Part shown: positions 45,149 through 54,006 of the stretch, piece by piece
Layout of the letters: every line of letters starts with the position of its first letter
How positions within the stretch are numbered: the first letter of the stretch is position 1
From: Planctomycetales bacterium
Lineage (GTDB): Bacteria > Planctomycetota > Planctomycetia > Planctomycetales > Planctomycetaceae
Assembly (NCBI GenBank): GCA_028285345.1
Contig: JANQPT010000014.1
Coordinates: 608,334-672,333, forward strand
Reading direction: 5' to 3'
DNA length: 64,000 nt
The notes under the pieces: generated by a model
Told to the model about the DNA's origin: nothing
Seen by the model: the letters and a program-made list of their open reading frames with translations, nothing else
Databases searched by the model: none
Translations under genes and position numbers: made by a program

Positions 45149-45541
45149 CTACTCCTCCAGCGACGGTTGAAGAATCTGTTCGCGCTCGTAACACAGGCTG
45201 ACGATCTCTTCGAGCGCGAACCCAAGCTGGTGCCCTTCGGCCAGTAGTGCGTCAATTCGCCGGCACAAGATCCGCTTGCGTTCACGGCGGGCCAAGGGAG
45301 AGGGCATGTCGGCGACAAATGTCCCCGCCGTCCGCCGTTTGGCGACCAGTCCGGCCGTTTCCAATTCGCGATAGGCGCGCGCGACGGTGTTGGGATTGAT
45401 CACGAGTTGTTCCGCCAACGAGCGGATCGAAGGGAGTTCCTCGCCTGGTTTCAGGCGACCTGCAGCGATGAGGTATTTGACCTGATTGACAATCTGCCGA
45501 TAAATCGGCACGCCGTCTTGGGGCGTCACATGAATTTGCAT
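45149..45541 (-). CDS. YtrA-type GntR transcription regulator
   Basis: 130 residues from the ATG at 45541 (MQIHVTPQDGVPIYRQIVNQ); the frame is open to 45724. The GntR winged helix is YLIAAGRLKPGEELPSIRSL, AEQLVINPNTVARAYRELET, AGLVAKRRTAGTFV. The C-terminal tail is only ~50 residues, as in the YtrA subfamily, which is usually encoded with ABC transporters as here. It probably represses its own operon by the palindrome at its promoter. Confidence 0.92.
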   Translation of the reverse strand: MQIHVTPQDGVPIYRQIVNQVKYLIAAGRLKPGEELPSIRSLAEQLVINPNTVARAYRELETAGLVAKRRTAGTFVADMPSPLARRERKRILCRRIDALLAEGHQLGFALEEIVSLCYEREQILQPSLEE

Positions 45542-45637
45542 TGCGAGAGTCCCCGGGTGTGGGCCGCGACGTGCGGTTGCGGCGGGCTGGAGTAAGGCGG
45601 TCAGATCGAGTCCGGTGCGTCCATTTGATTGTATTAT

Positions 45638-45670
45638 TGTATTAATACAGTTTTCGGTGCCGTTCGTCAA
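45638..45670 (-). promoter_or_regulatory. GntR operon promoter with overlapping operator palindrome
   Basis: On the minus strand a -35 TTGACG (45665-45670) and a -10 TATTAA (45642-45647) are 17 bases apart. The -10 lies inside the perfect 12-base palindrome TGTATTAATACA (45638-45649), which matches the GT...AC symmetry of GntR/YtrA operators. The regulator start is about 100 bases downstream. This predicts autorepression. Confidence 0.7.
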
Positions 45671-45880
45671 TTCCCGCCGGCCGGGTTGGATGCAAATCGA
45701 GTCCGGTTGATCCCCAAGTCTCAAGTCGGTCAGTGGCGGCTTCGATCACAATTTGCCCCCGTTAGGACCTCAAGCTATGCTTTTTTAGAGACCGGCGGGA
45801 CGTCCGCGGGCGTCGCGAAACCGCAGAGGTGTCTCGCCAAACCAGGGCCAACAAACGAGTTGCAGCAGAGGAGCGGCGCG

Positions 45881-46186
45881 ATGTCAGATTGGTTTTACTC
45901 TCGCGAAAGCGGCTGTCCCGATTGCGGGGGAATGGTCAAGTGGTCGGCGAGACGATGTGGTTTTTGCGGATCGAAGCTCAGTCTGTCGCATCGCTTCGAA
46001 CAGGCGGACGACTGGGCCCGCGTGCTGCTCTATTTCGCATCGGCCCTTTTCGGCGCCTGGATTGGCTATGAGCTGTACCATATGTCCAAAGCTCTGCTGG
46101 GCAGCATGATTGCCGTCACGATCGCGTTCTGGTACCTGTATCGCAAGGTCACCCTCAAACGCCGAGTCGAGACACCGTCACAGTGA
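45881..46186 (+). CDS. Zinc-ribbon membrane protein, unknown function
   Basis: 101 residues from the ATG at 45881 (frame open to 45629), with AGAGGAG about eight bases upstream. N-terminal Cys4 ribbon (GCPDCGGMVKWSARRCGFCG), then two hydrophobic segments (about 48-66 and 71-88) and a basic C-terminus. Small membrane-anchored zinc-ribbon proteins of this kind are common in planctomycetes without assigned role. Confidence 0.78.
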   Translation: MSDWFYSRESGCPDCGGMVKWSARRCGFCGSKLSLSHRFEQADDWARVLLYFASALFGAWIGYELYHMSKALLGSMIAVTIAFWYLYRKVTLKRRVETPSQ

Positions 46187-46247
46187 CGTTGCGCCGCTGG
46201 GGATGACGTTCTCAGCTCTCGCGCTCTCGTGACGTGGAACCGGCAGG

Positions 46248-47264
46248 ATGGATGTCGACGACCAAGACGTGAATCGCCGACGCATCCGTCGAAGGCGCAG
46301 ACGCATCGTTGCCTGCATTCTCGGCGTGCTGATCGTATTGGTAGGCGTGCCGTACGTGATCAGCCGCGTTCGCGCTCCCAGTCAGCGAATCCGCGTACGC
46401 AGTCTGGCCGATGAGCAAGTCGCGGATCGCGCGGCAGAGCTGAGATCATTGAAGGTGCTCACGTACAACATCGCGCATGGTCGCGGTCCGGTCGACGACA
46501 ATTGGGAGGAGTCCGGCGACGCGAAACGAAAACGGATCAGCCAAATCGCGCAGTTGCTAAAGCAAACAGATGCGGACTTCGTCGTGATCAACGAAGTCGA
46601 CTTCTACTCGACCTGGAGCGGTCATCAGAATCAGGCGGAGGCGTTGGCTCGGGAGGCGGGATATCACGACTGGGTCGAGCAGCGAAACGTCGACTTTCGC
46701 TTTCTGTACGGCGGTCTTCAGTTTGGCAACGCGATTCTCAGCCGCTTTCCGATCGTTGCGGCCGAAGAGATCGCCTACCCGGCGCACTCCGCGTGGGAAG
46801 ATTGGCTGGCGGGGCGCAAGCGGGGTGTGGTCTGCACGCTGAAATTGCCCGGCGATCGCCAATTGCGAGTTGCGGCGATCCATTTGGAACACCGTCGCGA
46901 GATCAACCGCGTTCGCGGTGCGGAAATCATCGTCGATTTGGCGCGAAGCTCTGAGATTCCCCTCATTGCGGCGGGCGACTTCAATTCGTCTCTGCCGGGC
47001 TTTCCGCGCGCCAACATCACCGCCGACGGCAAGAACGCCATGGAGATCCTCCAAGCATCGGAGTTGTTCCGGTTGCGCCCGCAGCAGGGTCCTCAACCAG
47101 CTGACCTGACGTATTCCTCCGCTGAGCCGGAGCAGGTGATCGACTGGATTTTGATTCCTGCTTCAAGTGAATTCGACACGTACGCCGTTATTAAGTCGGA
47201 ATTGTCCGACCATCGGCCGGTCTCTGCAACGGTGATCCTCCAGGATCAACCTGGCGGCGGATGA
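46248..47264 (+). CDS. Membrane-anchored endonuclease/exonuclease/phosphatase-family hydrolase
   Basis: 338 residues. A very basic N-terminus (RRRIRRRRRRIV) leads into a single membrane anchor (about 21-41). The EEP domain follows: KVLTYNIAHG, the metal Glu in VVINEVD, FGNAILSRFPIVA, AIHLEHR, AAGDFNSSL and final SDHRPVSAT. Such enzymes cleave phosphodiester bonds in nucleic acids or lipids (sphingomyelinase-like). Substrate unknown. Gene neighbours give no clue; SlyX follows. Confidence 0.87.
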   Translation: MDVDDQDVNRRRIRRRRRRIVACILGVLIVLVGVPYVISRVRAPSQRIRVRSLADEQVADRAAELRSLKVLTYNIAHGRGPVDDNWEESGDAKRKRISQIAQLLKQTDADFVVINEVDFYSTWSGHQNQAEALAREAGYHDWVEQRNVDFRFLYGGLQFGNAILSRFPIVAAEEIAYPAHSAWEDWLAGRKRGVVCTLKLPGDRQLRVAAIHLEHRREINRVRGAEIIVDLARSSEIPLIAAGDFNSSLPGFPRANITADGKNAMEILQASELFRLRPQQGPQPADLTYSSAEPEQVIDWILIPASSEFDTYAVIKSELSDHRPVSATVILQDQPGGG

Positions 47265-47329
47265 AATTTCCTTCTGAACGTGCTATGTATGACGGCGGAC
47301 GTAACCACCTGCCGCAAAAGTTCAACTCG

Positions 47330-47566
47330 ATGTCGACGTCAGACCCCCCAGCTTCCGATCCAAATGCCGACCGCGTGACGAATTTGGAGATCCTGCTCAC
47401 ACACCTGCAGGAGGATTTTCGTCAGCTTGACAGCGCGGTGTTAGACCAACAGCAGCAGATTGACGCCCTCTCCAAGACGATCAGCCGCTTGGAAGTCCGC
47501 ATCGACAAATTGTCGGAAGGACCGGAAAACCGCGACCCGGCCGGGGAGCGCCCGCCGCACTATTGA
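47330..47566 (+). CDS. slyX: SlyX-family coiled-coil protein
   Basis: 78 residues from the ATG at 47330 (frame open to 47261, overlapping the stop of the upstream gene). Typical SlyX helix: VTNLEILLTHLQEDFRQLDS, AVLDQQQQIDALSKTISRLE, with the Pro/Tyr C-terminus PPHY. Function unknown in any organism; small and cytoplasmic. Confidence 0.82.
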   Translation: MSTSDPPASDPNADRVTNLEILLTHLQEDFRQLDSAVLDQQQQIDALSKTISRLEVRIDKLSEGPENRDPAGERPPHY

Positions 47567-47612
47567 TCGTCGAACTACCGGCACCGACCAAAGACCACAC
47601 TCGGAGAAAACG

Positions 47613-48788
47613 TTGATCGATCCCGTTGAACTCTTGCAGCAACTTGTCGCGATCCCCAGCGTCAATCCCATGGGACGCGACGTGAGCGGTGACATTTACG
47701 GCGAAGCGGGGATGACCGCCTTCTTGCAGGATTGGTTCCGCGAGTTGGGTACCGAGACAGTGCAGGTGAAGGTCCTGCCCGGCAGGTTCAATCTGTTCGC
47801 CCGCTATCAGGCGGGTGCGGACCGGCCGACAATTCTGCTAGATGCCCATCAGGACACGGTGCCGGTCGAGGGCATGACGATTGCCCCGTTTGAGCCGGTG
47901 ATTGAAGACGGAAAGCTGTATGGGCGCGGCGCGTGTGACGTCAAAGGAGGCATGGCGGCCATGTTGACGGCATTTGCTCGTCTCGTCCGCGAACGGCCGG
48001 CCGGCGCGGCGAATGTCGTCATGTCCTGCTCCTGCGAGGAAGAGGCTGAGGCGCGCGGAGTGAAGGACCTTGTTCAACTGTGGACTGAGCCGGAACGGGG
48101 AATCTCTCTTTTGAACTCGGCTCCCGAGATGGCGATTGTCGCCGAGCCAACCGATTTGAATGTCGTGGTCGCCCACCGGGGAGCGACCCGCTGGAAACTG
48201 CGGACGACCGGCCGCGCCTGCCATAGTTCTCGTCCCGACGAGGGAATCAACGCGATTTACCGCATGGGGCGAATTCTGCCGCTGTTGGAGGAGTATGCCG
48301 CGCATCTCTCCGCAACGGTCGCGGCGCATCCCTTATGCGGGCCGGCAACGATCAGCGTCGGCCGCATCGAAGGGGGGCTGAGCGTCAATACGGTTCCCGA
48401 TGCGTGCGAAATTGAGATCGACCGCCGCGTGATTCCCGGCGAGAATGGAGCGGCAGTCGTGGCAGCGGCAGAGGCTTTCTTGCGCGAAAGAACCGACATG
48501 GAGTTTGAAATGCTGCACCCCTGGTTGACCGGCGTACCATTGTCGGACGAGTCAAACGGCGACTTGGCGGATCGGCTGATGGTGAACGTCGAAGCCATTG
48601 CCGGTCCGCACGAAAAAGTCGGCGTGGCGTATGGGACCAACGCGTCGCGAATCGCCGCCGCAGGCGTCCCGGCAGTGGTTTGCGGTCCCGGATCGATCGC
48701 CCAGGCGCATACGGACGCGGAATGGATCGACATCAACGAATTGCGGCAGGCTGCGGAGATTTACTTTCGCTGCTGCACGGATTTCTAA
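47613..48788 (+). CDS. M20-family metallopeptidase (ArgE/DapE/CPG2-like)
   Basis: 391 residues from a TTG at 47613, chosen because GGAG lies eight bases upstream and the family starts at LIDPVELLQQLVAIPSVNP; the frame is open from 47460. Metal sites: LLDAHQDTVPVEG, GRGACDVKGGMA, catalytic CSCEEEAEARG, VAEPTDL and the last histidine in QAHTDAEWI. A dimerisation lid lies between (about 185-300). It could be an acetylornithine or succinyl-diaminopimelate deacylase, or another aminoacylase; I cannot decide from sequence. Confidence 0.87.
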   Translation: MIDPVELLQQLVAIPSVNPMGRDVSGDIYGEAGMTAFLQDWFRELGTETVQVKVLPGRFNLFARYQAGADRPTILLDAHQDTVPVEGMTIAPFEPVIEDGKLYGRGACDVKGGMAAMLTAFARLVRERPAGAANVVMSCSCEEEAEARGVKDLVQLWTEPERGISLLNSAPEMAIVAEPTDLNVVVAHRGATRWKLRTTGRACHSSRPDEGINAIYRMGRILPLLEEYAAHLSATVAAHPLCGPATISVGRIEGGLSVNTVPDACEIEIDRRVIPGENGAAVVAAAEAFLRERTDMEFEMLHPWLTGVPLSDESNGDLADRLMVNVEAIAGPHEKVGVAYGTNASRIAAAGVPAVVCGPGSIAQAHTDAEWIDINELRQAAEIYFRCCTDF

Positions 48789-48812
48789 GTCGATGCCGAC
48801 GCGTCACACTGT

Positions 48813-50000
48813 TTAAGCTTGTGCCGCGTACACTCCGTTCGCGGCGGCGACGCCGGCACCGCGGTCGACGCTAATTCCTTGGTCCGCCAAACAGCGTTCC
48901 AGTCCCGCGAGCAGCAGCAGCACGTTGCGGTTGGTGCTTGCGGCCCCCATGAGGCCGATTCGCCATGTCTTGCCCGCCATTGGCCCTAAACCGCCGCCGA
49001 TTTCCAGGCCGAATTCATTGAGCAATTGCTTGCGGACGGCAGCGTCATCGACGCCGTCGGGAATCAAAACGGCATTGAGCTGCGGTAGACGGTGCACTTC
49101 TGGAACTGCGTAGTGAATCCCCAGCGCTTCCAAACCAGCCCGCAGCGCGAGATGATTCCGCCGATGCCGCGCAAAACGATTTTCCAGACCTTCGGCTAAA
49201 ACCAATCGGAGCGCCTCGTGCAGCGCGTAGTTCATGTTGATCGGTGCCGTATGATGGTACGCGCGGTTACCGCCCCAATAATTGCGGACCATCGACATGT
49301 CCAAATACCAACTGGCGACCTTCGTCTTGCGTGCGTCCATTGCCCCGAGAGCGGCCGGGCTGAAGCTGACCGGCGCAAGTCCCGGAGGACAGCTCAGGCA
49401 CTTTTGCGTCCCGCTGTAAACGGCGTCCACCTGCCAACCGTCGACTTCCACCGGCAGTCCCCCCAGCGAGGTCACCGTATCCAGCAGCAGCAGCGCGCCC
49501 GCGTCGTGGACGACCTTGCTGATCTCCTCGATTGGTTGCAGCGCGCCGGTTGACGTTTCCGCGTGCACCAATCCAACCACTTTCGGTTGAGTCTGCTCTA
49601 TGGCGGCGGCAACTTCGTCGGCATCGAAGACTTCGCCGAAGGGCCGTTCGATGGTCGTCACCTCCGCACCGGCGCGGCCGGCCACGTCCGCCATGCGGGT
49701 GCCGAAGACGCCGTTAACGCCGATCAGCATGCGGTCGCCCGGCTCAATCAGGTTCACCACGCAGGCCTCCATCCCCGCGCTTCCGGTCCCGCTGACGGCG
49801 AGCGTCAACTCGTTCTCAGTGCGAAACACTTGCCGCAGCATCGATTGCAGTTCATCCATGACCTGTAGAAAGTAGGGATCAAGATGCCCCACAGTCGGCG
49901 CACTGAGCGCCGCTAACACGCGGGGATCAACGTCGCTCGGGCCGGGGCCCATTAAGATCCGCTGTGGCGCGGTGACAGTGGTCGAGTCGATATCGCTCAT
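48813..50000 (-). CDS. Class V aminotransferase, alanine/serine-glyoxylate type
   Basis: 395 residues. Begins with [16 protein letters not shown], as in alanine-glyoxylate and serine-glyoxylate aminotransferases. Substrate-binding [34 protein letters not shown] and the PLP lysine K200 in [16 protein letters not shown]. Probably moves amino groups to glyoxylate. It is convergent with the M20 gene and lies downstream of the isochorismatase-like gene on the same strand. Confidence 0.92.
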   Translation of the reverse strand: MSDIDSTTVTAPQRILMGPGPSDVDPRVLAALSAPTVGHLDPYFLQVMDELQSMLRQVFRTENELTLAVSGTGSAGMEACVVNLIEPGDRMLIGVNGVFGTRMADVAGRAGAEVTTIERPFGEVFDADEVAAAIEQTQPKVVGLVHAETSTGALQPIEEISKVVHDAGALLLLDTVTSLGGLPVEVDGWQVDAVYSGTQKCLSCPPGLAPVSFSPAALGAMDARKTKVASWYLDMSMVRNYWGGNRAYHHTAPINMNYALHEALRLVLAEGLENRFARHRRNHLALRAGLEALGIHYAVPEVHRLPQLNAVLIPDGVDDAAVRKQLLNEFGLEIGGGLGPMAGKTWRIGLMGAASTNRNVLLLLAGLERCLADQGISVDRGAGVAAANGVYAAQA

Positions 50001-50044
50001 GCCGCATTCCTCGAACAGAAAACTACCGACTCGCCGGGATCAGG

Positions 50045-50635
50045 TTAGTCGCCCGGCGGAGTCTCTTGAATCAATTGGCTGATTTGCTTGAAAGTCGCCG
50101 TGCCCGAGGCTTCGCACCATTCAAACATGGCCGACTCGGCGGTCATGATGGTTGCGCCGCACGCTTCCATGCGGCGGAGGGCGACCTTCCAATCCAACTT
50201 TTTGCGGCTGGCGACGGCGTCGGCGGCGACGTAGACCAGATAGCCCTGCGAGAGCAAGTCGAGGACCGTCTGCAGCACACAGACGTGCGCTTCCATGCCG
50301 ATCACCAGGACCTTATACCGCCCGTCCGTTTGCTCGGCGGCGCTGCCCCAGTTGAGCACTTCCGCACAACTGAAACGCTGTTTGTCCAGGCACTCGTCCA
50401 GCAGATCCGCCAGCGGCGGCACCATGCCTCCCAGGCCTTTGCGATACTGCTCGGTTGCATAGACCGGGACATCAAACAGCCGCGCCGCCCGAATCAGCCG
50501 TCCGCACTCAAAGATCAACCGGTCCGCGACCGGAATCGCGGGAACTAGCTTTTCCTGCACATCAACCACCAGTAACCGGCTCTGAGCGGCAGAAAGCACT
50601 TCGTTGGTGCGGAGGTATTCGGGCGGGGCATTCAT
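50045..50635 (-). CDS. Isochorismatase-like cysteine hydrolase
   Basis: 196 residues. Catalytic triad of the family is visible: D25 in [11 protein letters not shown]85 in [10 protein letters not shown]119 in [12 protein letters not shown]. Similar proteins include YcaC-like and nicotinamidase-like hydrolases of unknown substrate. It lies 44 bases before the aminotransferase gene on the same strand, so a shared transcript is possible. Confidence 0.9.
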   Translation of the reverse strand: MNAPPEYLRTNEVLSAAQSRLLVVDVQEKLVPAIPVADRLIFECGRLIRAARLFDVPVYATEQYRKGLGGMVPPLADLLDECLDKQRFSCAEVLNWGSAAEQTDGRYKVLVIGMEAHVCVLQTVLDLLSQGYLVYVAADAVASRKKLDWKVALRRMEACGATIMTAESAMFEWCEASGTATFKQISQLIQETPPGD

Positions 50636-50750
50636 GTCCGGATGCTATTTCCGGAAACACGCGGCTGTCAAGCAACGAAATTGACGTTGCACGATGGCTC
50701 TAGGCACTGCAATGCAATTCTCAGAGGCCGACATCCGTTTAGAATGGCCG

Positions 50751-51779
50751 TCAGAACTCCCCGAGCACTTCGCTGCCCCGAATCGTGCTCAGGTGTTGAT
50801 AGAGCGAGAGGTCCATGTTTTCGCTCAAGAATCTGACCGACCCGTCCACCAAGCAGAAATGTGCGCCGCCGGTGTGTGAGCTCGAAAACCCGGTCGAGCT
50901 GCCGCTGATGATGTTGATCGGCAACGGGTGTGGAGGAGAGACGGATGAGGTATAGGCCTCGGTGTAGCGGACCACCGCATTCGAGGCATTGTTCACATGC
51001 ATGTCGGCATAGATTGTCCATGTCACATTGCGAATCCAGATCGGCGCGGAATGCATGTTCACGGCAAGGGCCGGCTCATCGACCCGTTTTTCGTTAGTGA
51101 CTTCCCCAAACATGATTGTGTTGACCGTTCCGTCCAGCACGTCTGCGAACCGCGTGTGTGAGCCGGGCCCAAACATACCTAACCGCGCAGCCGATTTTCT
51201 GTCGTGCAAACCAGGGAAGCGGTCGTAGCGAGTATCACTTGGATGTTGAAGTCCTCCGCACGGCGCAAAATTGGTCTTTTTGTAGCCGTTCAATTGGTCG
51301 TCGACATTGCCGAACGATGTTTCCTCGGGACCAGGATCACTTGCGCAGAGAAATGTGGGGATCAGTCGGTCTTCGCTGCCGCCTGGTTGAACGGGAAACT
51401 GATCGGGATCGGTGTAGGGTGGAACATCGATTGCGGCGGTCATTTCATAGAGCGGTTTTTGCTCGATATACGGCAAGATTATTGCACCCCAGGCCCAGCC
51501 GGATCGTCGCGGATGATCAACCGGGTGAACCTCATAGTTATCGGGGCGTCCGCCGAGTGCAGCGATCCAGCCCGGCGGGAAGACCTGATGCACGTCGTAA
51601 TAATTGTGCATCGCGATCCCGATCTGCTTCAGATTATTCCGGCACCACGTGCGGCGTGCCGCCTCCCGGGCCTGTTGAACCGCCGGAAGCAACAGCGCAA
51701 TCAATACAGCGATGACGGCAATCACCACCAACAATTCAATCAGTGTGAATCCTCGTAACGAGCGCTTGGATGTCAACAT
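50751..51779 (-). CDS. DUF1559 protein with type IV pilin-like N-terminus
   Basis: 342 residues. N-terminal prepilin motif RGFTLIELLVVIAVIAVLIA (cleavage after G10) followed by LLPAVQQAREAARR; then PPGWIAALGG, CASDPG and the C-terminal HTGGAHFCLVDGSVRFLSEN box. This is the DUF1559/SBP_bac_10 family, greatly expanded in planctomycetes and processed by prepilin peptidase. Good AGAGGTGG upstream of the ATG. Role is envelope or pseudopilus related but not known. Confidence 0.93.
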   Translation of the reverse strand: MLTSKRSLRGFTLIELLVVIAVIAVLIALLLPAVQQAREAARRTWCRNNLKQIGIAMHNYYDVHQVFPPGWIAALGGRPDNYEVHPVDHPRRSGWAWGAIILPYIEQKPLYEMTAAIDVPPYTDPDQFPVQPGGSEDRLIPTFLCASDPGPEETSFGNVDDQLNGYKKTNFAPCGGLQHPSDTRYDRFPGLHDRKSAARLGMFGPGSHTRFADVLDGTVNTIMFGEVTNEKRVDEPALAVNMHSAPIWIRNVTWTIYADMHVNNASNAVVRYTEAYTSSVSPPHPLPINIISGSSTGFSSSHTGGAHFCLVDGSVRFLSENMDLSLYQHLSTIRGSEVLGEF

Positions 51780-51991
51780 AGAGAACCACCTCTTCAGATC
51801 GTTGAGTAACTAATTGAGATTTGCCAAATGCTCTAGCCTTGGTAAACAACCAACGTTATCAGGGTATTCATTTGGTATCGCCGGGGAAACTGTTGATGGC
51901 TTGGCGGCCGCTGTCGCCGGAAAGCTCTCGACTTGCAGCGGATGTCCTCCTAGTATGCCGATCCTCAGCCTCGAAAACAAAGCAATCCACC

Positions 51992-52669
51992 ATGGAAACC
52001 AGCCTGCACCGGCAACTCAAATCGCTGTACTGCGCCGATCAGTCGCAGCAAGAGGTGACCGTCGCCGGTTACCGGATTGACGGCGTCGTTGAGGGGACGT
52101 TGATCGAAATCCAGTGTGCATCGCTGGGAGCGATTCGGAATAAGATTCGCGCACTCCTCGCTGAGCACGACGTACTGGTCGTCAAACCGCTGGCGGCCAA
52201 GAAGCAGTTGGTTAAGTACACCCGCAAGGGAGGCCGGGCCGTCTCCCGCCGTGCCAGCCCCAAGCATGAGTCATTCCACGACCTGTTCTTGGATTTGGTG
52301 CATTTCGTCGATGTGTTTCCGCATCCGCGGCTGACGTTGGAGGTCCTGCTGACTGAGCAGGAGGAACATCGGCTTCCGGCGCTCAAATCACGGCGGACGC
52401 GAAAAAACTATCGCGTGCAGGATCGCTGTTTGTCGGACGTGACCGATAAGTTAGTTCTTAGTGACACGGCCGATCTTTCTTCGCTGCTGCCGCGGGGTTT
52501 GCCTCCGCAGTTTACGACTGCCGAGCTTGCGGAACTCTGCGAGATTCCCCGCTGGCTGGCGCAGAAAATGGCTTATTGCTTGCGGCAAACGGGAGCCGTC
52601 GCCCAGATCGGCAAGCGGGGCAACGCGCTGATCTATGAAATCGGTGAACTTGTGCAGCGGGCCGCTTAG
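51992..52669 (+). CDS. Unknown protein, nuclease-like N-terminus and winged-helix-like C-terminus
   Basis: 225 residues from the ATG at 51992 (METSLHRQLKSLYC); the frame is open from 51821. The first part has QQEVTVAGYRIDGVVEGTLI followed by EIQCASLGAIRNKIRALL and DVLVVKPL, in the order D...E-x-Q seen in some PD-(D/E)XK nuclease folds. The second part, FTTAELAELCEIPRWLAQKM, AYCLRQTGAVAQIGKRGN, looks like a winged helix. Similar proteins exist in other planctomycetes as far as I know, without function. Nuclease activity is speculation. Confidence 0.7.
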   Translation: METSLHRQLKSLYCADQSQQEVTVAGYRIDGVVEGTLIEIQCASLGAIRNKIRALLAEHDVLVVKPLAAKKQLVKYTRKGGRAVSRRASPKHESFHDLFLDLVHFVDVFPHPRLTLEVLLTEQEEHRLPALKSRRTRKNYRVQDRCLSDVTDKLVLSDTADLSSLLPRGLPPQFTTAELAELCEIPRWLAQKMAYCLRQTGAVAQIGKRGNALIYEIGELVQRAA

Positions 52670-53008
52670 TCCCTCCGCCGGTCTCAGTGTTTCGAGCCGC
52701 AGACATCAAATCGATGAAGGGTGCATTCGATTTGACGGCGCGTCGAGTCCAAGTGCTCTTCCATCACGCTGTTGTTGCCATCTCACAACCGACTGGTGAT
52801 GCGGGTCTTACGGTCTTCGTGATGATTTCCGGCAACATTTGGCACTTGATGTGCATATTCCCGGTTCTCACCGTAGCGAGCATCGAAGCCGCTACCGCGG
52901 CTGTGGCCGAGCAGATCGGGCGATGACCCTTCAGCACGATCTGCGTCGGCAAGTCGGCCGCTGCTATTGATTTGCCAGGAATCACCACATCTCCAGAGAG
53001 GAATCTCA
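52670..53008. other. Non-coding stretch
   Basis: About 340 bases. Overlapping short frames (52687-52926 plus, 52764-53009 minus) have no coding support. I see no repeat or RNA. The ribosome-binding site GAGAGGAA of the next gene is at its end. Confidence 0.4.
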
Positions 53009-53629
53009 ATGTATCGCTTCACCATGATCACAGGGATGGTTCTTTCGGGAATCGGCATGACGCTCGGCGGAGAAGCTCGCGCAGACCACGACGACCACGA
53101 ATTGAAGTATAAGCGCCAATACCGCTTCGGCGCCTATACCCACGTTGATCACTTGGCGTTGAGCGTCATGCGCCGGGCCAACAGCGTTTGCTGGGAAATG
53201 TACCGCCATTATCAGTATGAGCCCGGATTTCGCCGGACCTATCGTGGCGCGTACGAAATGCTCAAGACGGCGGAATACATCCACGAATTGGTCCATCACG
53301 GCGGACGCCGAAGCCGTGTCGCCCACGAGATCGAGGAACTCGACAAGTTGTTTCATGAGATTCAGCGGGCCGTCCGAAACTGGCCTCGGCCAGGCGAAGA
53401 CTTGCACGGTGCGCACTATGCCGGATACGGATTGGACGAAAAAATGCGGCTCTTGGAAATCGATCTCCATCATTTGATGGACGACGCGGGCTACCAGCCG
53501 GAGACAACTCCCGCGCCACGCCCGGAATCGGAATCCAGCCCGGTGCCGCCGGATGTCTCGTTCAATTACAACAATCGCGATCACGCGTTCCCAGGGGGAG
53601 ACATTCGACGCTTCAAGAACCACGTTTAA
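53009..53629 (+). CDS. Exported hypothetical protein, His-rich
   Basis: 206 residues from the ATG at 53009, with GAGAGGAA eight bases upstream. Signal peptide about 1-25 (MYRFTMITGMVLSGIGMTLG, then GEARA-DH). Mature part is helical with many His (HDDHELK, HVDHLALSVM, HHGGRRSRVAHEI, HHLMDDAG) and a Pro/Glu-rich C-terminal linker. Histidines suggest possible metal binding, but no family was recognised. Followed by a strong terminator. Confidence 0.75.
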   Translation: MYRFTMITGMVLSGIGMTLGGEARADHDDHELKYKRQYRFGAYTHVDHLALSVMRRANSVCWEMYRHYQYEPGFRRTYRGAYEMLKTAEYIHELVHHGGRRSRVAHEIEELDKLFHEIQRAVRNWPRPGEDLHGAHYAGYGLDEKMRLLEIDLHHLMDDAGYQPETTPAPRPESESSPVPPDVSFNYNNRDHAFPGGDIRRFKNHV

Positions 53630-53647
53630 CGAACTTCGGAAAACGTG

Positions 53648-53690
53648 AAAACCGCCGCGTAGCTGGGCTACGACGGCGGTTTTCCTTTTT
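53648..53690 (+). terminator. Rho-independent terminator
   Basis: AAAACCGCCGCGTAG and CTACGACGGCGGTTTT form a long stem (with one bulge) around a short CTGGG loop, followed by CCTTTTTC. About 20 bases after the stop of the exported-protein gene. Confidence 0.85.
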
Positions 53691-54006
53691 CAGCGGGACG
53701 TCTCACGTTTCACTTTCAATCGGCGGCGGGATTGTAGCGGATGAGCCTGTCCAGTATTGCGACCGCAACGACTGTAACGGTGGGTGGGCGAGCCATGAAT
53801 TCAAAACCGGCACCGTCTGCCCCGCATTCTCATAATTAGGACCCATCGCTCCGGTTATGTTATTGACAACAGCCCCTGTGCCGTTGTTCAATAAAACCGG
53901 GGGAAAAACCAGCTCAAGTGGAGCGCTTGCGCTGAAAGTGCTAGTGCGCGCGAGAGTGGTCGTTGAGAGCGTTCGGACATGAATCATTGGCAATAGGGAG
54001 CGACAA
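53691..54006. other. Non-coding stretch before the FHA gene
   Basis: About 315 bases. A 124-codon frame on minus (53703-54077) overlaps the FHA start and has no ribosome-binding site or domain; I do not accept it. The FHA ribosome-binding site AGGGAG lies at its end. Confidence 0.45.

Noticed and set aside
52687..52926. 79-codon frame on plus, MFRAADIKSMKGAFDLTARR...
   Set aside because: No ribosome-binding site, no recognisable family, and an overlapping frame on the other strand is equally long.
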